From UBA3069 sp050633465 (GTDB lineage Bacteria; Pseudomonadota; Alphaproteobacteria; Rhodobacterales; Rhodobacteraceae), in contig JBOEGO010000023.1 of NCBI GenBank assembly GCA_050633465.1, positions 1 to 64,000 of the forward strand: DNA of 64,000 nt, in the 5' to 3' direction. This document shows positions 34,566 to 43,340 of the stretch, piece by piece. Within the stretch, counting starts at the first letter, position 1. Each line of letters opens with the position of its first letter. The translations under genes and the position numbers were made by a program. A model generated the notes under the pieces. The model made no database searches. It saw only the letters and a program-made list of their open reading frames with translations, and had not been told where the DNA came from.

Positions 34566-35164
34566 CCAAGTTCGGCCGAGGGGATGATGGGGAAAAATTC
34601 ACCGCCCGACCACAGGCCAAACATCTGCGTGCCATCCACATCGCGATGCGCGCCGATATCGACCAGCCGGTAAAAACTTTTGCGGTCTATCAGCGCCTCG
34701 AGGTTGGAGCGGATCAACACATAGGGGGAGGGTTCGCCGCTGTCGGGGTCGCGCATCACGCGAATCGGGTGATCGGGACCCGCCGTGGCGCTGTCGCCCA
34801 GATTGGTGTGAAAGGTCAGAACCTGCGCATCGCCGTTGTTTTCAACGTCGAAATCCACCGCGACGAATGGGGCGTCATCCACTGTGATGCCGACCTTCTC
34901 CACGGGGGTGACAAGGAAATAATCGTCGCCTTCGCGTTTCAGGATGGTGGAAAACAGGCGCACCAGTTCGGGCCGCCCGATGGGGGTGCCAAGGTAAAAC
35001 CATGTGCCGTCGCGGGCGATACGCATATCCAGATCGCCGCAAAATTCGGGGTTCCATTTGTCCACCGGCGGCAGGCCTTTGCCCTTGGCGGCCATGCGGG
35101 CGGCGGTTGCGATGCTGTCTGCGGTTGGGTTCACGATGTTTTGTCCGCTCATTGTTTTTGCCAT
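34562..35164 (-). CDS. DUF1285-domain protein
   Basis: A protein of about 200 residues matching the alphaproteobacterial DUF1285 family: LPPVDKWNPEFCGDLDMRIARDGTWFYLGTPIGRPELVRLFS, and later EALIDRKSFYRLVDIG. It is cytoplasmic and of unknown function. The start is uncertain: ATGs at 35164 and 35152 lack clear ribosome sites. It is divergent from the moxR operon across 60 bp. Confidence 0.82.
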   Translation of the reverse strand: MAKTMSGQNIVNPTADSIATAARMAAKGKGLPPVDKWNPEFCGDLDMRIARDGTWFYLGTPIGRPELVRLFSTILKREGDDYFLVTPVEKVGITVDDAPFVAVDFDVENNGDAQVLTFHTNLGDSATAGPDHPIRVMRDPDSGEPSPYVLIRSNLEALIDRKSFYRLVDIGAHRDVDGTQMFGLWSGGEFFPIIPSAELG

Positions 35165-35221
35165 TTGCGCCGGGCGCGATACACTTGAATAAAGGATATA
35201 GCCCAAGCAGGAGGGAATACC

Positions 35222-36229
35222 ATGTCCGAAGGTGCCGATCTGGTCACTGAAATCGAGGCGCTGGAGGAAAAGCTGGCCCAGGCCAAGGCGTCGATCACGC
35301 GCCGTTTCATCGGGCAGGAGCAGGTCGTGGACCTGACATTATCTGCGTTGTTGTGTGGTGGTCACGCGCTGTTGATCGGCCTGCCGGGGCTGGGGAAAAC
35401 GCGGCTGGTGGAAACGCTGTCCACGGTGATGGGGCTGCATGGCAACCGTATCCAGTTTACCCCCGACCTGATGCCCGCCGATATTCTGGGGTCCGAGGTA
35501 TTAGAGGAGGTCGAGGGCGGGCGGCGCGAATTCCGGTTCGTGCCGGGGCCGATTTTCTGCCAGTTACTGATGGCGGATGAAATCAACCGCGCCAGCCCGC
35601 GCACCCAATCGGCGCTGTTGCAGGCGATGCAGGAAAAGCGTGTGACCGTCGCGGGCGAGGATCGCATTCTGGGCGTGCCGTTTCACGTATTGGCGACGCA
35701 GAACCCGATCGAGCAAGAGGGCACCTATCCCCTGCCAGAGGCGCAATTGGACCGTTTTCTGGTGCAGATCGACGTGAAATACCCCGACCGCGCCACCGAG
35801 CGCGACATTTTGATGGCCACCACAGGTGTGGCCGAAGAAGAGGCCCACGCCGTATTCACCACCGGGGAATTGTTGGCCGCTCAGGCGCTGCTGCGCCGGA
35901 TGCCGGTGGGGGAACAGGTGGTGGAATCGATCCTTGATCTGGTGCGGGCGTTCCGCCCTGATGATGCATCTGCGGATGAACGTGTGCGCCAGAATGTGGC
36001 GTGGGGGCCGGGGCCGCGTGCGGCGCAGGCGCTGATGTTGACGGTGCGGGCGCGGGCAATGTTGCAGGGGCGTTTGGCCCCTTCGCTGGAGGATGTGGCA
36101 GCGATGGCGCTGCCGGTTCTGTCGCACCGTATGGCGCTGAATTTCGCGGCGCGGGCGCGGGGTGACAGTCTGGCCGATCTGATCGCGGATACTGTGGCGC
36201 GGCTGGGGCAGGGTCGGGCCGCAGCATGA
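35222..36229 (+). CDS. MoxR-family AAA+ ATPase
   Basis: A 335-residue AAA+ chaperone-like ATPase: Walker A GLPGLGKTRLVE (about residue 55), Walker B LLMADEINRASPRTQSALLQ, sensor 1 VLATQNPIEQEGTYPLPEAQ, and a C-terminal lid domain. MoxR proteins work with DUF58/VWA partners in maturation of metal- or redox enzymes or envelope integrity. AGGAGGG precedes the ATG. It heads a five-gene chain joined by ATGA overlaps. Confidence 0.93.
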   Translation: MSEGADLVTEIEALEEKLAQAKASITRRFIGQEQVVDLTLSALLCGGHALLIGLPGLGKTRLVETLSTVMGLHGNRIQFTPDLMPADILGSEVLEEVEGGRREFRFVPGPIFCQLLMADEINRASPRTQSALLQAMQEKRVTVAGEDRILGVPFHVLATQNPIEQEGTYPLPEAQLDRFLVQIDVKYPDRATERDILMATTGVAEEEAHAVFTTGELLAAQALLRRMPVGEQVVESILDLVRAFRPDDASADERVRQNVAWGPGPRAAQALMLTVRARAMLQGRLAPSLEDVAAMALPVLSHRMALNFAARARGDSLADLIADTVARLGQGRAAA

Positions 36230-37116
36230 GCCACCCCATCCCCCTGCGCGCAAGGGCAGAGGCAGAGGCGTCACGCTTTCCGCCGCTGTTGGCGCGTGCC
36301 GAACAACTGGCAGGCACCGTGATGCTGGGCGAACATGGCCGCCGCCGTGCGGGGCTGGGGGATGATTTCTGGCAATACCGCCCCGTTCAGGCGGGCGATT
36401 CGATGCGCATGGTGGATTGGCGGCGCTCGGCGCGTGGGGATGCGCATTTCGTGCGCGAACGTGAATGGCAGATTGCGCAAAGCGTGATGATGTGGGTCGA
36501 TCAGTCGGCGTCGATGCGGTTTCGCTCGGATGACGGGCTGGACGAGAAGGCAGGGCGGGCGCGGCTGTTGGGGTTGGCGGTGGCGATTTTGCTGATCCGT
36601 GGCGGCGAACGTGTCGGGTTGACCGGCACCGAATTGCCGCCGCGCCGTGGTCAGGAACAGGTGTTGCGGCTGGCCGATCTGTTTGCCCGCGTGGGCGAGG
36701 CCGATTTTGGCGAACCGGAGGCGCGGGCGATGATCCCCAATGCGCGGGCGCTGTTCATTTCCGACTTCATGGGGCCGCTGGACCCGGTGCAGGCCGCGCT
36801 GGCCAAGGCCGCAGATCGCGGTGTGCGCGGTGTGTTGTTGCAGGTGCTGGACCCCGCCGAGGAGGCCTTTCCCTATACCGGGCGCACGATATTTGAATCG
36901 ATGGGCGGCACCATGGCGCATGAAACCCTGAAAGCAGGGGATTTGCAGGCGCGGTATCTGGAACGGCTGGCGCGGCGCAAGGATGCGTTGACGGAATTGT
37001 GCCATGCGACGGGTTGGCAGTATCAGTGCCACCATACCGATGCGACGGCGCAATCCGCGCTGTTGTGGCTGTGGCGGGCGATGGATCGCGGTGTGCAAAT
37101 GGGGGCGGGCGCATGA
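36226..37116 (+). CDS. DUF58-domain protein
   Basis: A 296-residue protein with the DUF58 core YRPVQAGDSMRMVDWRRSARGDAHFVRE and a degenerate von Willebrand A-like fold (MMWVDQSASMRF). It is the usual partner of MoxR. Its start overlaps the moxR stop by 4 bp. Confidence 0.92.
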   Translation: MSHPIPLRARAEAEASRFPPLLARAEQLAGTVMLGEHGRRRAGLGDDFWQYRPVQAGDSMRMVDWRRSARGDAHFVREREWQIAQSVMMWVDQSASMRFRSDDGLDEKAGRARLLGLAVAILLIRGGERVGLTGTELPPRRGQEQVLRLADLFARVGEADFGEPEARAMIPNARALFISDFMGPLDPVQAALAKAADRGVRGVLLQVLDPAEEAFPYTGRTIFESMGGTMAHETLKAGDLQARYLERLARRKDALTELCHATGWQYQCHHTDATAQSALLWLWRAMDRGVQMGAGA

Positions 37117-39905
37117 TGATTGGCCCCATCGGATTTGCCGCGCCGTGGTTGCTGGTCGGGCTGTTGGCCCTGCCGGTATTATGGTTGATCCTGCGGGCCG
37201 TGCCGCCCGCGCCGGTGCGCCGCCGTTTCCCCGGTGTGGCGCTGTTACTGGGGTTGCGCGATGACGATGCGGTCAGCGACCGCACCCCGTGGTGGTTGCT
37301 GGTGTTGCGTGCCTTGGCCGTGGCGGCGGTGATTGTCGGGCTGGCTGGCCCCGTGCTGAACCCCGAGGAGGACGGCGATGCGGGGGCTGGTGATGTATTG
37401 GTGGTGCTGGATGGGTCATGGGCCGGCACGACGCATTGGAACGCCCGTCTGGATGCGATTGACCGCCTGCTGGCCGATGCCGCACGCAAGGGGCGGCGCG
37501 CTGCCGTATTGCGCCTGACCACGCCCGAACCGTTGCAGTTTCAATCGCCCGACACCTGGCGCAGTCGATTGGCCGGATTGGCCCCGCAACCGTGGGAGCC
37601 CCGTGCCGCATTGCTGGCCGAGGCGGCGGGCGGTTTGCCCGATACCGCGTTCGACACGGTCTGGTTTTCCGATGGTCTGGCGCTGGAGGGGCGGGAACCC
37701 CTGTTGGCGCAGTTGGAAACGCGCGGTGCGGTGCGGGTGATCGAACAGGGCGGCGCGGTTCTGGCGCTGTCCCCCGCCGTGCTGGAGGGGGCAGAACTGA
37801 CCCTGACCGCGTTGCGATCCCGCGCGGGTGATGCGCAAGAGGTGACCATCACCGCAGAGGGGCGCGACCCCGCAGGCAACCCCGCCGTGCTGGCCAGCGT
37901 GCCTGCGGTGTTTGAAGCGGGCGCAGCGCAGGCCAGCGCCACCCTGACCCTGCCGTCGGAATTGCGCGCCCGCATCACCCGGTTTGAAATAACGCAGGCC
38001 CGCAGTGCGGGGGCGGTTTCTCTGTCCGACGACAACCTGCGCCGCCGCGAGGTCGCCCTGATCGCAGGACGGGATGATCGTGAATCGCTGGATCTGTTGT
38101 CGCCGCTGCATTACCTGCGCCGTGCATTGGCCCCCAGTGCCGACCTGATCGAGGGCGCGTTGCTGGATGTGTTGCCCGCCAACCCCGATGTTGTGGTGCT
38201 GGCCGATGTGGCCACCCTTGCCCCCGCCGAGGAGGAGGCCCTGCGGGAATGGGTCGCCAGGGGCGGTATGTTGCTGCGGTTCGCCGGGCCACGGCTGGCG
38301 GCATCGGAAACCGGCCGCGGCGTCGAAGAGCCCCTGATGCCCGTGCGGTTGCGCGCGGGCGGGCGCAGTCTGGGCGGTGCCATGAGTTGGGGCGCGCCCA
38401 AGCAACTGGCGGAATTCACCGAGGACAGCCCGTTTTACGGCTTGCGCATCGTCGACGAGGTCACAGTGTCGTCGCAGGTGATGGCGCAGCCCGACCCGAC
38501 GCTGGCGGATCGGGTGATTGCCCAATTGGATGACGGCACGCCGCTGGTCACCCGCAAGCGGGTCGAACAGGGGCAGGTCGTGTTGTTCCATGTCACGGCG
38601 GATGCGGAATGGTCGAACCTGCCCTTGTCGGGGTTGTTCGTGTCGATGCTGGAACGGCTGGCGGTGTCGTCGCTGGTGGATCGCCCCGCGCCCGACGATC
38701 TGGAGGGCAGCACATGGCAACCCCTGTCGGTGCTGGATGCCACGGGCCGCGTGGTTGAGGCCGCGAACCTGCCGGGTGTGGATGGTGGCGCGCTGGTGGC
38801 GGCACCTTTGGGGCCGAACCTGCGCCCCGGTCTGTATCAGGGCGAGGACCGGATTCTGGCGCGCAATGTGATAGAGGCGGGCCGCGTTCTGGCCCCTGCC
38901 GCATGGCCTGCGCGTATCCGCGTCGAGGGGCTTTCGCGGCCATCCGAGGCACCGCTGGGCGGCTATTTGTTGGCGCTGGCATTGCTGGCGCTGGCGGCGG
39001 ATGTGGTGGCGACGCTGGCGCTGTCGGGGCGGTTGACGGGTGCGCGGGCGCGTGGCGCTGCGGGGGCGGTTTTGCTGGGGTTCGCATTGGCCATGCCCGC
39101 GCCATCACAGGCGCAGGAACCGTTGCCTGAGGCGGTAGAACAGGCCGATGATACCGCCGCCATCGAGGCGACACGCGAATTGGTGCTGGCCCATATCCTG
39201 ACGGGAAACCGCAGGTTGGATGATACCGCGCAGGCGGGGTTGCTGGGCCTGTCGGATACGTTGTTTTTCCGCACCTCGGTTGAACCCTCGGCCCCGATGG
39301 CCGTTGATCTGGAGCGGGATGAAATCGCGTTTTTCCCCCTGTTATACTGGCCCGTGACGCCGGATCAGGTGATGCCCTCGGCCAAGGCCTATGCCAAATT
39401 GAACCGCTATTTGCGGTCTGGCGGGATGATATTGTTTGATACGCGGGATGCGGATGTGGCGCGGTTTGGCGCGTCCAGCCCCAACGGGCGGATGTTGCAA
39501 AAACTGGCCGCGCCGCTGGATATTCCGCCGCTGGAACCGCTGCCCGGTGACCATGTTCTGACGCGCACGTTTTACCTGCTTCAGGATTTTCCGGGGCGGT
39601 ATAACAGCCGCGATGTCTGGGTCGAGGCCGCGCCGCCGGATGCCGAACAGACCGAGGGCATGCCGTTTCGCAACCTGAATGACGGGGTGACGCCCGTGGT
39701 GATCGGCGGCAATGATTGGGCCGCCGCATGGGCGACGGATGATCGCGGCAATCCGATGTTTCCGGTGGGGCGCGGGTTTGCCGGTGAACGCCAGCGCGAA
39801 CTGGCGCTGCGGTTCGGGGTCAATCTGGTGATGCATGTGCTGACGGGAAATTACAAATCCGATCAGGTGCATGTTCCCGCGCTGCTGGATCGGCTGGGGC
39901 AATGA
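37113..39905 (+). CDS. BatA-N/DUF4159 membrane protein
   Basis: A 930-residue membrane protein. Two N-terminal membrane helices in a BatA-like domain (FAAPWLLVGLLALPVLWLIL; WWLLVLRALAVAAVIVGLA), a VWA-like region with VLVVLDGSWAG, a Class-I-GATase-like middle part, a membrane segment at about 610-640, and a C-terminal DUF4159 domain (FFPLLYWPVTPDQVMPS, GGMILFDTRDAD). The order MoxR, DUF58, this protein, large membrane protein is recurrent in alphaproteobacteria. ATGA overlaps join it to both neighbours. Confidence 0.9.
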   Translation: MMIGPIGFAAPWLLVGLLALPVLWLILRAVPPAPVRRRFPGVALLLGLRDDDAVSDRTPWWLLVLRALAVAAVIVGLAGPVLNPEEDGDAGAGDVLVVLDGSWAGTTHWNARLDAIDRLLADAARKGRRAAVLRLTTPEPLQFQSPDTWRSRLAGLAPQPWEPRAALLAEAAGGLPDTAFDTVWFSDGLALEGREPLLAQLETRGAVRVIEQGGAVLALSPAVLEGAELTLTALRSRAGDAQEVTITAEGRDPAGNPAVLASVPAVFEAGAAQASATLTLPSELRARITRFEITQARSAGAVSLSDDNLRRREVALIAGRDDRESLDLLSPLHYLRRALAPSADLIEGALLDVLPANPDVVVLADVATLAPAEEEALREWVARGGMLLRFAGPRLAASETGRGVEEPLMPVRLRAGGRSLGGAMSWGAPKQLAEFTEDSPFYGLRIVDEVTVSSQVMAQPDPTLADRVIAQLDDGTPLVTRKRVEQGQVVLFHVTADAEWSNLPLSGLFVSMLERLAVSSLVDRPAPDDLEGSTWQPLSVLDATGRVVEAANLPGVDGGALVAAPLGPNLRPGLYQGEDRILARNVIEAGRVLAPAAWPARIRVEGLSRPSEAPLGGYLLALALLALAADVVATLALSGRLTGARARGAAGAVLLGFALAMPAPSQAQEPLPEAVEQADDTAAIEATRELVLAHILTGNRRLDDTAQAGLLGLSDTLFFRTSVEPSAPMAVDLERDEIAFFPLLYWPVTPDQVMPSAKAYAKLNRYLRSGGMILFDTRDADVARFGASSPNGRMLQKLAAPLDIPPLEPLPGDHVLTRTFYLLQDFPGRYNSRDVWVEAAPPDAEQTEGMPFRNLNDGVTPVVIGGNDWAAAWATDDRGNPMFPVGRGFAGERQRELALRFGVNLVMHVLTGNYKSDQVHVPALLDRLGQ

Positions 39906-40027
39906 TGATGGTCGTGTTTGGGGCAATATTTTACGCAGTGACAGGCGCAGTGATGGGCGCAGTGATGGGCGCAATGTGTTGCACAGCAACAGGCGCAATG
40001 TGTTGCGCAGTGGGGATCAGGGCATGA
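39902..40027 (+). CDS. 41-residue glycine-zipper membrane peptide (new small gene candidate)
   Basis: This open frame begins at three consecutive ATGs overlapping the stop of the DUF4159 gene (ATGA at 39902-39905) and ends with a TGA overlapping the ATG of the next gene (ATGA at 40024-40027). The 41-residue product is hydrophobic, with a glycine zipper (Gly15, 19, 23 spaced GxxxGxxxG, plus Gly31), two Cys-Cys pairs (26-27 and 34-35) and one charged residue (Arg40). It fits a single transmembrane helix. The DNA is repetitive (GGCGCAGTGATG twice, GGCGCAATGTGTTGC twice), so a repeat-expanded spacer that happens to be open is the alternative. I know no described family. Confidence 0.5.
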   Translation: MMMVVFGAIFYAVTGAVMGAVMGAMCCTATGAMCCAVGIRA

Positions 40028-42075
40028 CCGGACAAATCCTATTCGATCCGCTGGTGCCATGGCCCGCGTTGGGCGTATTGGCGGCGCTGACCGTGGCCGC
40101 GATTTTGCTGGCGGTGCTGCGCGGATTGCGCGGCTGGGGATTGCGCGGATTGGCGGGGCTGGTGGTTTTGGCCGCGCTGGCCAACCCCGCGCTGCAATCG
40201 GAAAACCGCGCCGCCCTGTCCGATATCGTGCTGTTGATCGAAGATGAATCCGCCAGTCAGTCACTGGCCAACCGCCCCGCGCAAACTGCGGCTGCGGCCA
40301 ATGCCATGGGCGCAAGGCTGGCGGCGCGCCCCAATACCGAGGTGCGGCGCATCACCGTGCCGGACGGGCCGGACAACAGTGGCACCTTGTTGATGCAGAC
40401 CCTGTCCGAGGCATTAAGTCAGGAACCGCGCGGGCGTATTGCGGGCATTGTGATGTTGTCGGACGGGCGTTTGCACGATATCGACCGCGCCCCCGATCTG
40501 CCCGCGCCGCTGCATTTGTTGCTGACGGGGGAACCCACGGATTGGGACCGCCGTTTGATGGTATCCAATGCGCCCTCGTTCGCGATTCTGGACGAAGAGG
40601 TCACCCTGACCCTGCGCATTGACGACAGCGGCGCGGCACCGGGTGACACCCGCGCCCCGCTGGATATTTCGGTGGACGGGGCCGCGCCGCAGCGGTTTGA
40701 AATCCCCATCGGGCAGGACGTGGAACTGCCCGTGATCCTGACCCATGGCGGGCGCAATGTGATCCAGTTTACCGTGCCCGAGGCCGAGGGAGAGCTGACC
40801 GAGCGCAACAACACCGCACTGATCCAGATGAACGGGGTGCGCGACCGTTTGCGCGTTTTGCTGGTGTCGGGCGAACCCCACCCCGGCGGGCGCACATGGC
40901 GCAACCTGTTGAAATCGGACAGTTCGGTTGATCTGGTGCATTTCACCATTCTGCGCCCGCCGGAAAAACAGGATGGCGTGCCCGTGGGGGAATTGTCCCT
41001 GATCGCATTCCCCACCCGCGAATTGTTTCTGGAAAAGATCGAGGATTTCGATCTGATCATTTTCGACCGTTACAAACGGCGGGGGATTTTGCCCTCTCTC
41101 TATCTGGATAACGTGCGCAATTATGTGGAAAAGGGCGGTGCGGTGCTGGTGGCGGCGGGGCCTGATTTTGCCTCGGCTGACAGTATATACCGTTCACCGC
41201 TGGGCGAGGTGATCCCCGCCCGCCCCACGGCGCGGGTGGTCGAACAGGGCTATCGCCCCCTGGTCACCGATCTGGGGCATCGCCATCCGGTGACGGCGGG
41301 CCTGTCGCCCGTCGGGCAAGAGGGCGATTGGGGCCGCTGGATGCGCCAGATTGATGTGATGCCGGACAAGGGCAGCGTGGTGATGAGCGGCGCAGACGAA
41401 CGCCCGCTGCTGATACTGGACCGCGTGGGCGAGGGGCGGATTGCCTTGCTGGCCTCGGATCAGGCGTGGCTGTGGGATCGCGGATTCGAGGGCGGCGGGC
41501 CACAGTTGGAATTGCTGCGCCGTCTGGCCCATTGGATGATGAAAGAACCCGAGCTGGAAGAAGAGGCCCTGTGGGCCGAGGCACGCGGCCAGCAAATGCG
41601 CATTATCCGGCGGTCGCTGAATGACACGGCTGGCCCCGTCACCGTGACCACGCCGCTGGGCAAAGAGGTGGTGATTGATTTGACAGAGGTCAGCCCCGGC
41701 CAGTTCGAGGCGCTGTATGACGGGCCGCAGATCGGGCTGTATCATCTGGTGGATGGTGACCAAAAGGCGGTGATCGGGCTGGGCCCCGCCGCGCCGCGTG
41801 AATTTGAACAGACGATTGCCAGTGGCGATGACATGGCGCCGGTGATTGCGCCGATGCGCGGGGCGATTTTGAACCTGAGCGACGGGTTGCCGCAATTGCG
41901 CGATGTGCGGGCGGGGCGGCCTGCGGCGGGGCGCGGCTGGATCGGGCTGACGCCGCGCGATGCCTATGAAACGCTGGATATCACGCGGCGGTCATTGTTG
42001 CCTGCGTGGTTGGTATTGCTGCTGGTTTCGGGATTGATCGTGGCGGGTTGGCTGCGCGAGGGGCGGCGAAGCTGA
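40024..42075 (+). CDS. Large membrane protein of the MoxR/DUF58 operon
   Basis: A 683-residue protein: two N-terminal helices (VPWPALGVLAALTVAAILLAVL; RGLAGLVVLAALA), a VWA-like periplasmic part (ALSDIVLLIEDESASQS), a glutamine-amidotransferase-like fold without the catalytic triad (FDLIIFDRYKRRG, NYVEKGGAVLVAAGPDF), and a C-terminal helix (PAWLVLLLVSGLIVAGWL). The ATG at 40024 fits the first helix; the frame is also open upstream into the preceding gene. Its role is likely structural partner of the MoxR complex. Confidence 0.85.
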   Translation: MTGQILFDPLVPWPALGVLAALTVAAILLAVLRGLRGWGLRGLAGLVVLAALANPALQSENRAALSDIVLLIEDESASQSLANRPAQTAAAANAMGARLAARPNTEVRRITVPDGPDNSGTLLMQTLSEALSQEPRGRIAGIVMLSDGRLHDIDRAPDLPAPLHLLLTGEPTDWDRRLMVSNAPSFAILDEEVTLTLRIDDSGAAPGDTRAPLDISVDGAAPQRFEIPIGQDVELPVILTHGGRNVIQFTVPEAEGELTERNNTALIQMNGVRDRLRVLLVSGEPHPGGRTWRNLLKSDSSVDLVHFTILRPPEKQDGVPVGELSLIAFPTRELFLEKIEDFDLIIFDRYKRRGILPSLYLDNVRNYVEKGGAVLVAAGPDFASADSIYRSPLGEVIPARPTARVVEQGYRPLVTDLGHRHPVTAGLSPVGQEGDWGRWMRQIDVMPDKGSVVMSGADERPLLILDRVGEGRIALLASDQAWLWDRGFEGGGPQLELLRRLAHWMMKEPELEEEALWAEARGQQMRIIRRSLNDTAGPVTVTTPLGKEVVIDLTEVSPGQFEALYDGPQIGLYHLVDGDQKAVIGLGPAAPREFEQTIASGDDMAPVIAPMRGAILNLSDGLPQLRDVRAGRPAAGRGWIGLTPRDAYETLDITRRSLLPAWLVLLLVSGLIVAGWLREGRRS

Positions 42076-42123
42076 TCCTGATCAGGGGGGCTGATCCGGT
42101 GTTGCACGCGCCAGTTTACCGGA

Positions 42124-42480
42124 TCAGTTTTGCAGATCCAGCCGGTGGGGCGTGCCGGACCAGCCCTCGACCGAACATCTGGCGCGGATGAATACGACCC
42201 TTGTGCCATCGGGCAGCATCACATTGGACAGCGACCGCGTGAAGGGTTGTTCATGCACATGCGGGTGCATCAGTTCGCGCAGTGCAAGGCGGTTGCCTGC
42301 TTCGTCCGTGACCTCCCACCCGTCGGCGTAGTGGTCCCATCCGGTGTCGTCGTGACCGAGGGTGACCGCGATTTTCCAGCCCATGCTGTCGCGTGTGGCA
42401 CTGGCGTTCACCACCTTTGGCGCGTCGGCAAGGGCGGGCGCGGCAAGGGTGATCAGTAAGGCGGCGGTCAGAATCTGCAT
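42124..42480 (-). CDS. Secreted hypothetical protein
   Basis: A 118-residue protein with a signal peptide (MQILTAALLITLAAPALA) and a small beta-rich domain: VTLGHDDTGWDHYADGWEV, LMHPHVHEQPFTRSL and FIRARCSVEGWSG. The His-rich HPHVHEQPF might bind metal, but I do not recognise a characterised family. It is convergent with the MoxR operon. Confidence 0.78.
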   Translation of the reverse strand: MQILTAALLITLAAPALADAPKVVNASATRDSMGWKIAVTLGHDDTGWDHYADGWEVTDEAGNRLALRELMHPHVHEQPFTRSLSNVMLPDGTRVVFIRARCSVEGWSGTPHRLDLQN

Positions 42481-42537
42481 GGTGGAATGGCTAGCACGGG
42501 TTGATGATCCGATCACGTCACGTGTCTGTGTGGGGTG

Positions 42538-43251
42538 TTACAAATGGCCCATACCGTCGTCGTCACGACACAGGGCAGCGCGGGAATGCGATGCAAATTC
42601 GCGCCGCAGTAGAACCAGCACCGTAAACACGGTGATTGCGATCAAAACATAGGCGCCCAGCATCCACGCCGCCGCCGCCAGCGCAAAGTAAAGCGAGCGC
42701 AAACCGCGATTGAACCCGCGTGTGGCGGTGATGTTGATATCGGCGGCCTTGGCTGCGCGGGGGTGGGCCAGCGGATCGGCTGCGTCATTTGGCACTGCGG
42801 CCATGATCACGGCGCAATAGCCGAACAGCCGGTGCGACCAGACGAATTTCAGGAATGCATTGGCCAGAAATATCAGGATGACGAGTATCTTTGCCTCCCA
42901 TACCACCACGGGGGCGGCGTCGAGTGTCAGGTCATTGGCGACGCCGACCAGACGTTCGGCATTGCCCAGCAGGGCAAAGACCCCGCCGATGGCGATCATC
43001 GTGGCCGAGGCAAAGAAGGATGCGCCCTGCCGCAGGGTCGCCAGAATTTGCGAATCGAAAATGCGCGGTTGGCGGGTGACCAGTTGGCGCATCCATTCGC
43101 GCCGGTATTGCGCCATCAGCGATGACATGGCGGGGCGGTTTTGCCACGGGTGTTCGATTGCCCAGCCGGTGAACAGCCAGGCAAGGAACAAGAGCAACAG
43201 CGCGGCGGCGTCCAGTGGGGTGAAAAACCCGATTTTATCCAGCAATGTCAT
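42538..43251 (-). CDS. DUF599-family membrane protein
   Basis: A 237-residue membrane protein with about four helices, including DAAALLLLFLAWLFTGWAIE at the start and AWMLGAYVLIAITVFTVLVL near the end; between them RREWMRQLVTRQPRIFDSQILATLRQGASFFASAT, the DUF599 signature. Function unknown. It is divergent from glcD across 89 bp. Confidence 0.85.
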   Translation of the reverse strand: MTLLDKIGFFTPLDAAALLLLFLAWLFTGWAIEHPWQNRPAMSSLMAQYRREWMRQLVTRQPRIFDSQILATLRQGASFFASATMIAIGGVFALLGNAERLVGVANDLTLDAAPVVVWEAKILVILIFLANAFLKFVWSHRLFGYCAVIMAAVPNDAADPLAHPRAAKAADINITATRGFNRGLRSLYFALAAAAWMLGAYVLIAITVFTVLVLLRREFASHSRAALCRDDDGMGHL

Positions 43252-43340
43252 GGCTGCGACGATAGCGCCGAGGATAGGGACTTGCCAGATGGGAAAAATT
43301 GGTTATATTTTTTGACCAATCCTAACGCGGAGCGCCAGCC

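Noticed and set aside
39930..40015. Repeat cluster considered as a CRISPR or minisatellite
   Set aside because: Units are unequal (12 and 15 bp), without spacers of constant length, and the frame remains open through all of them.
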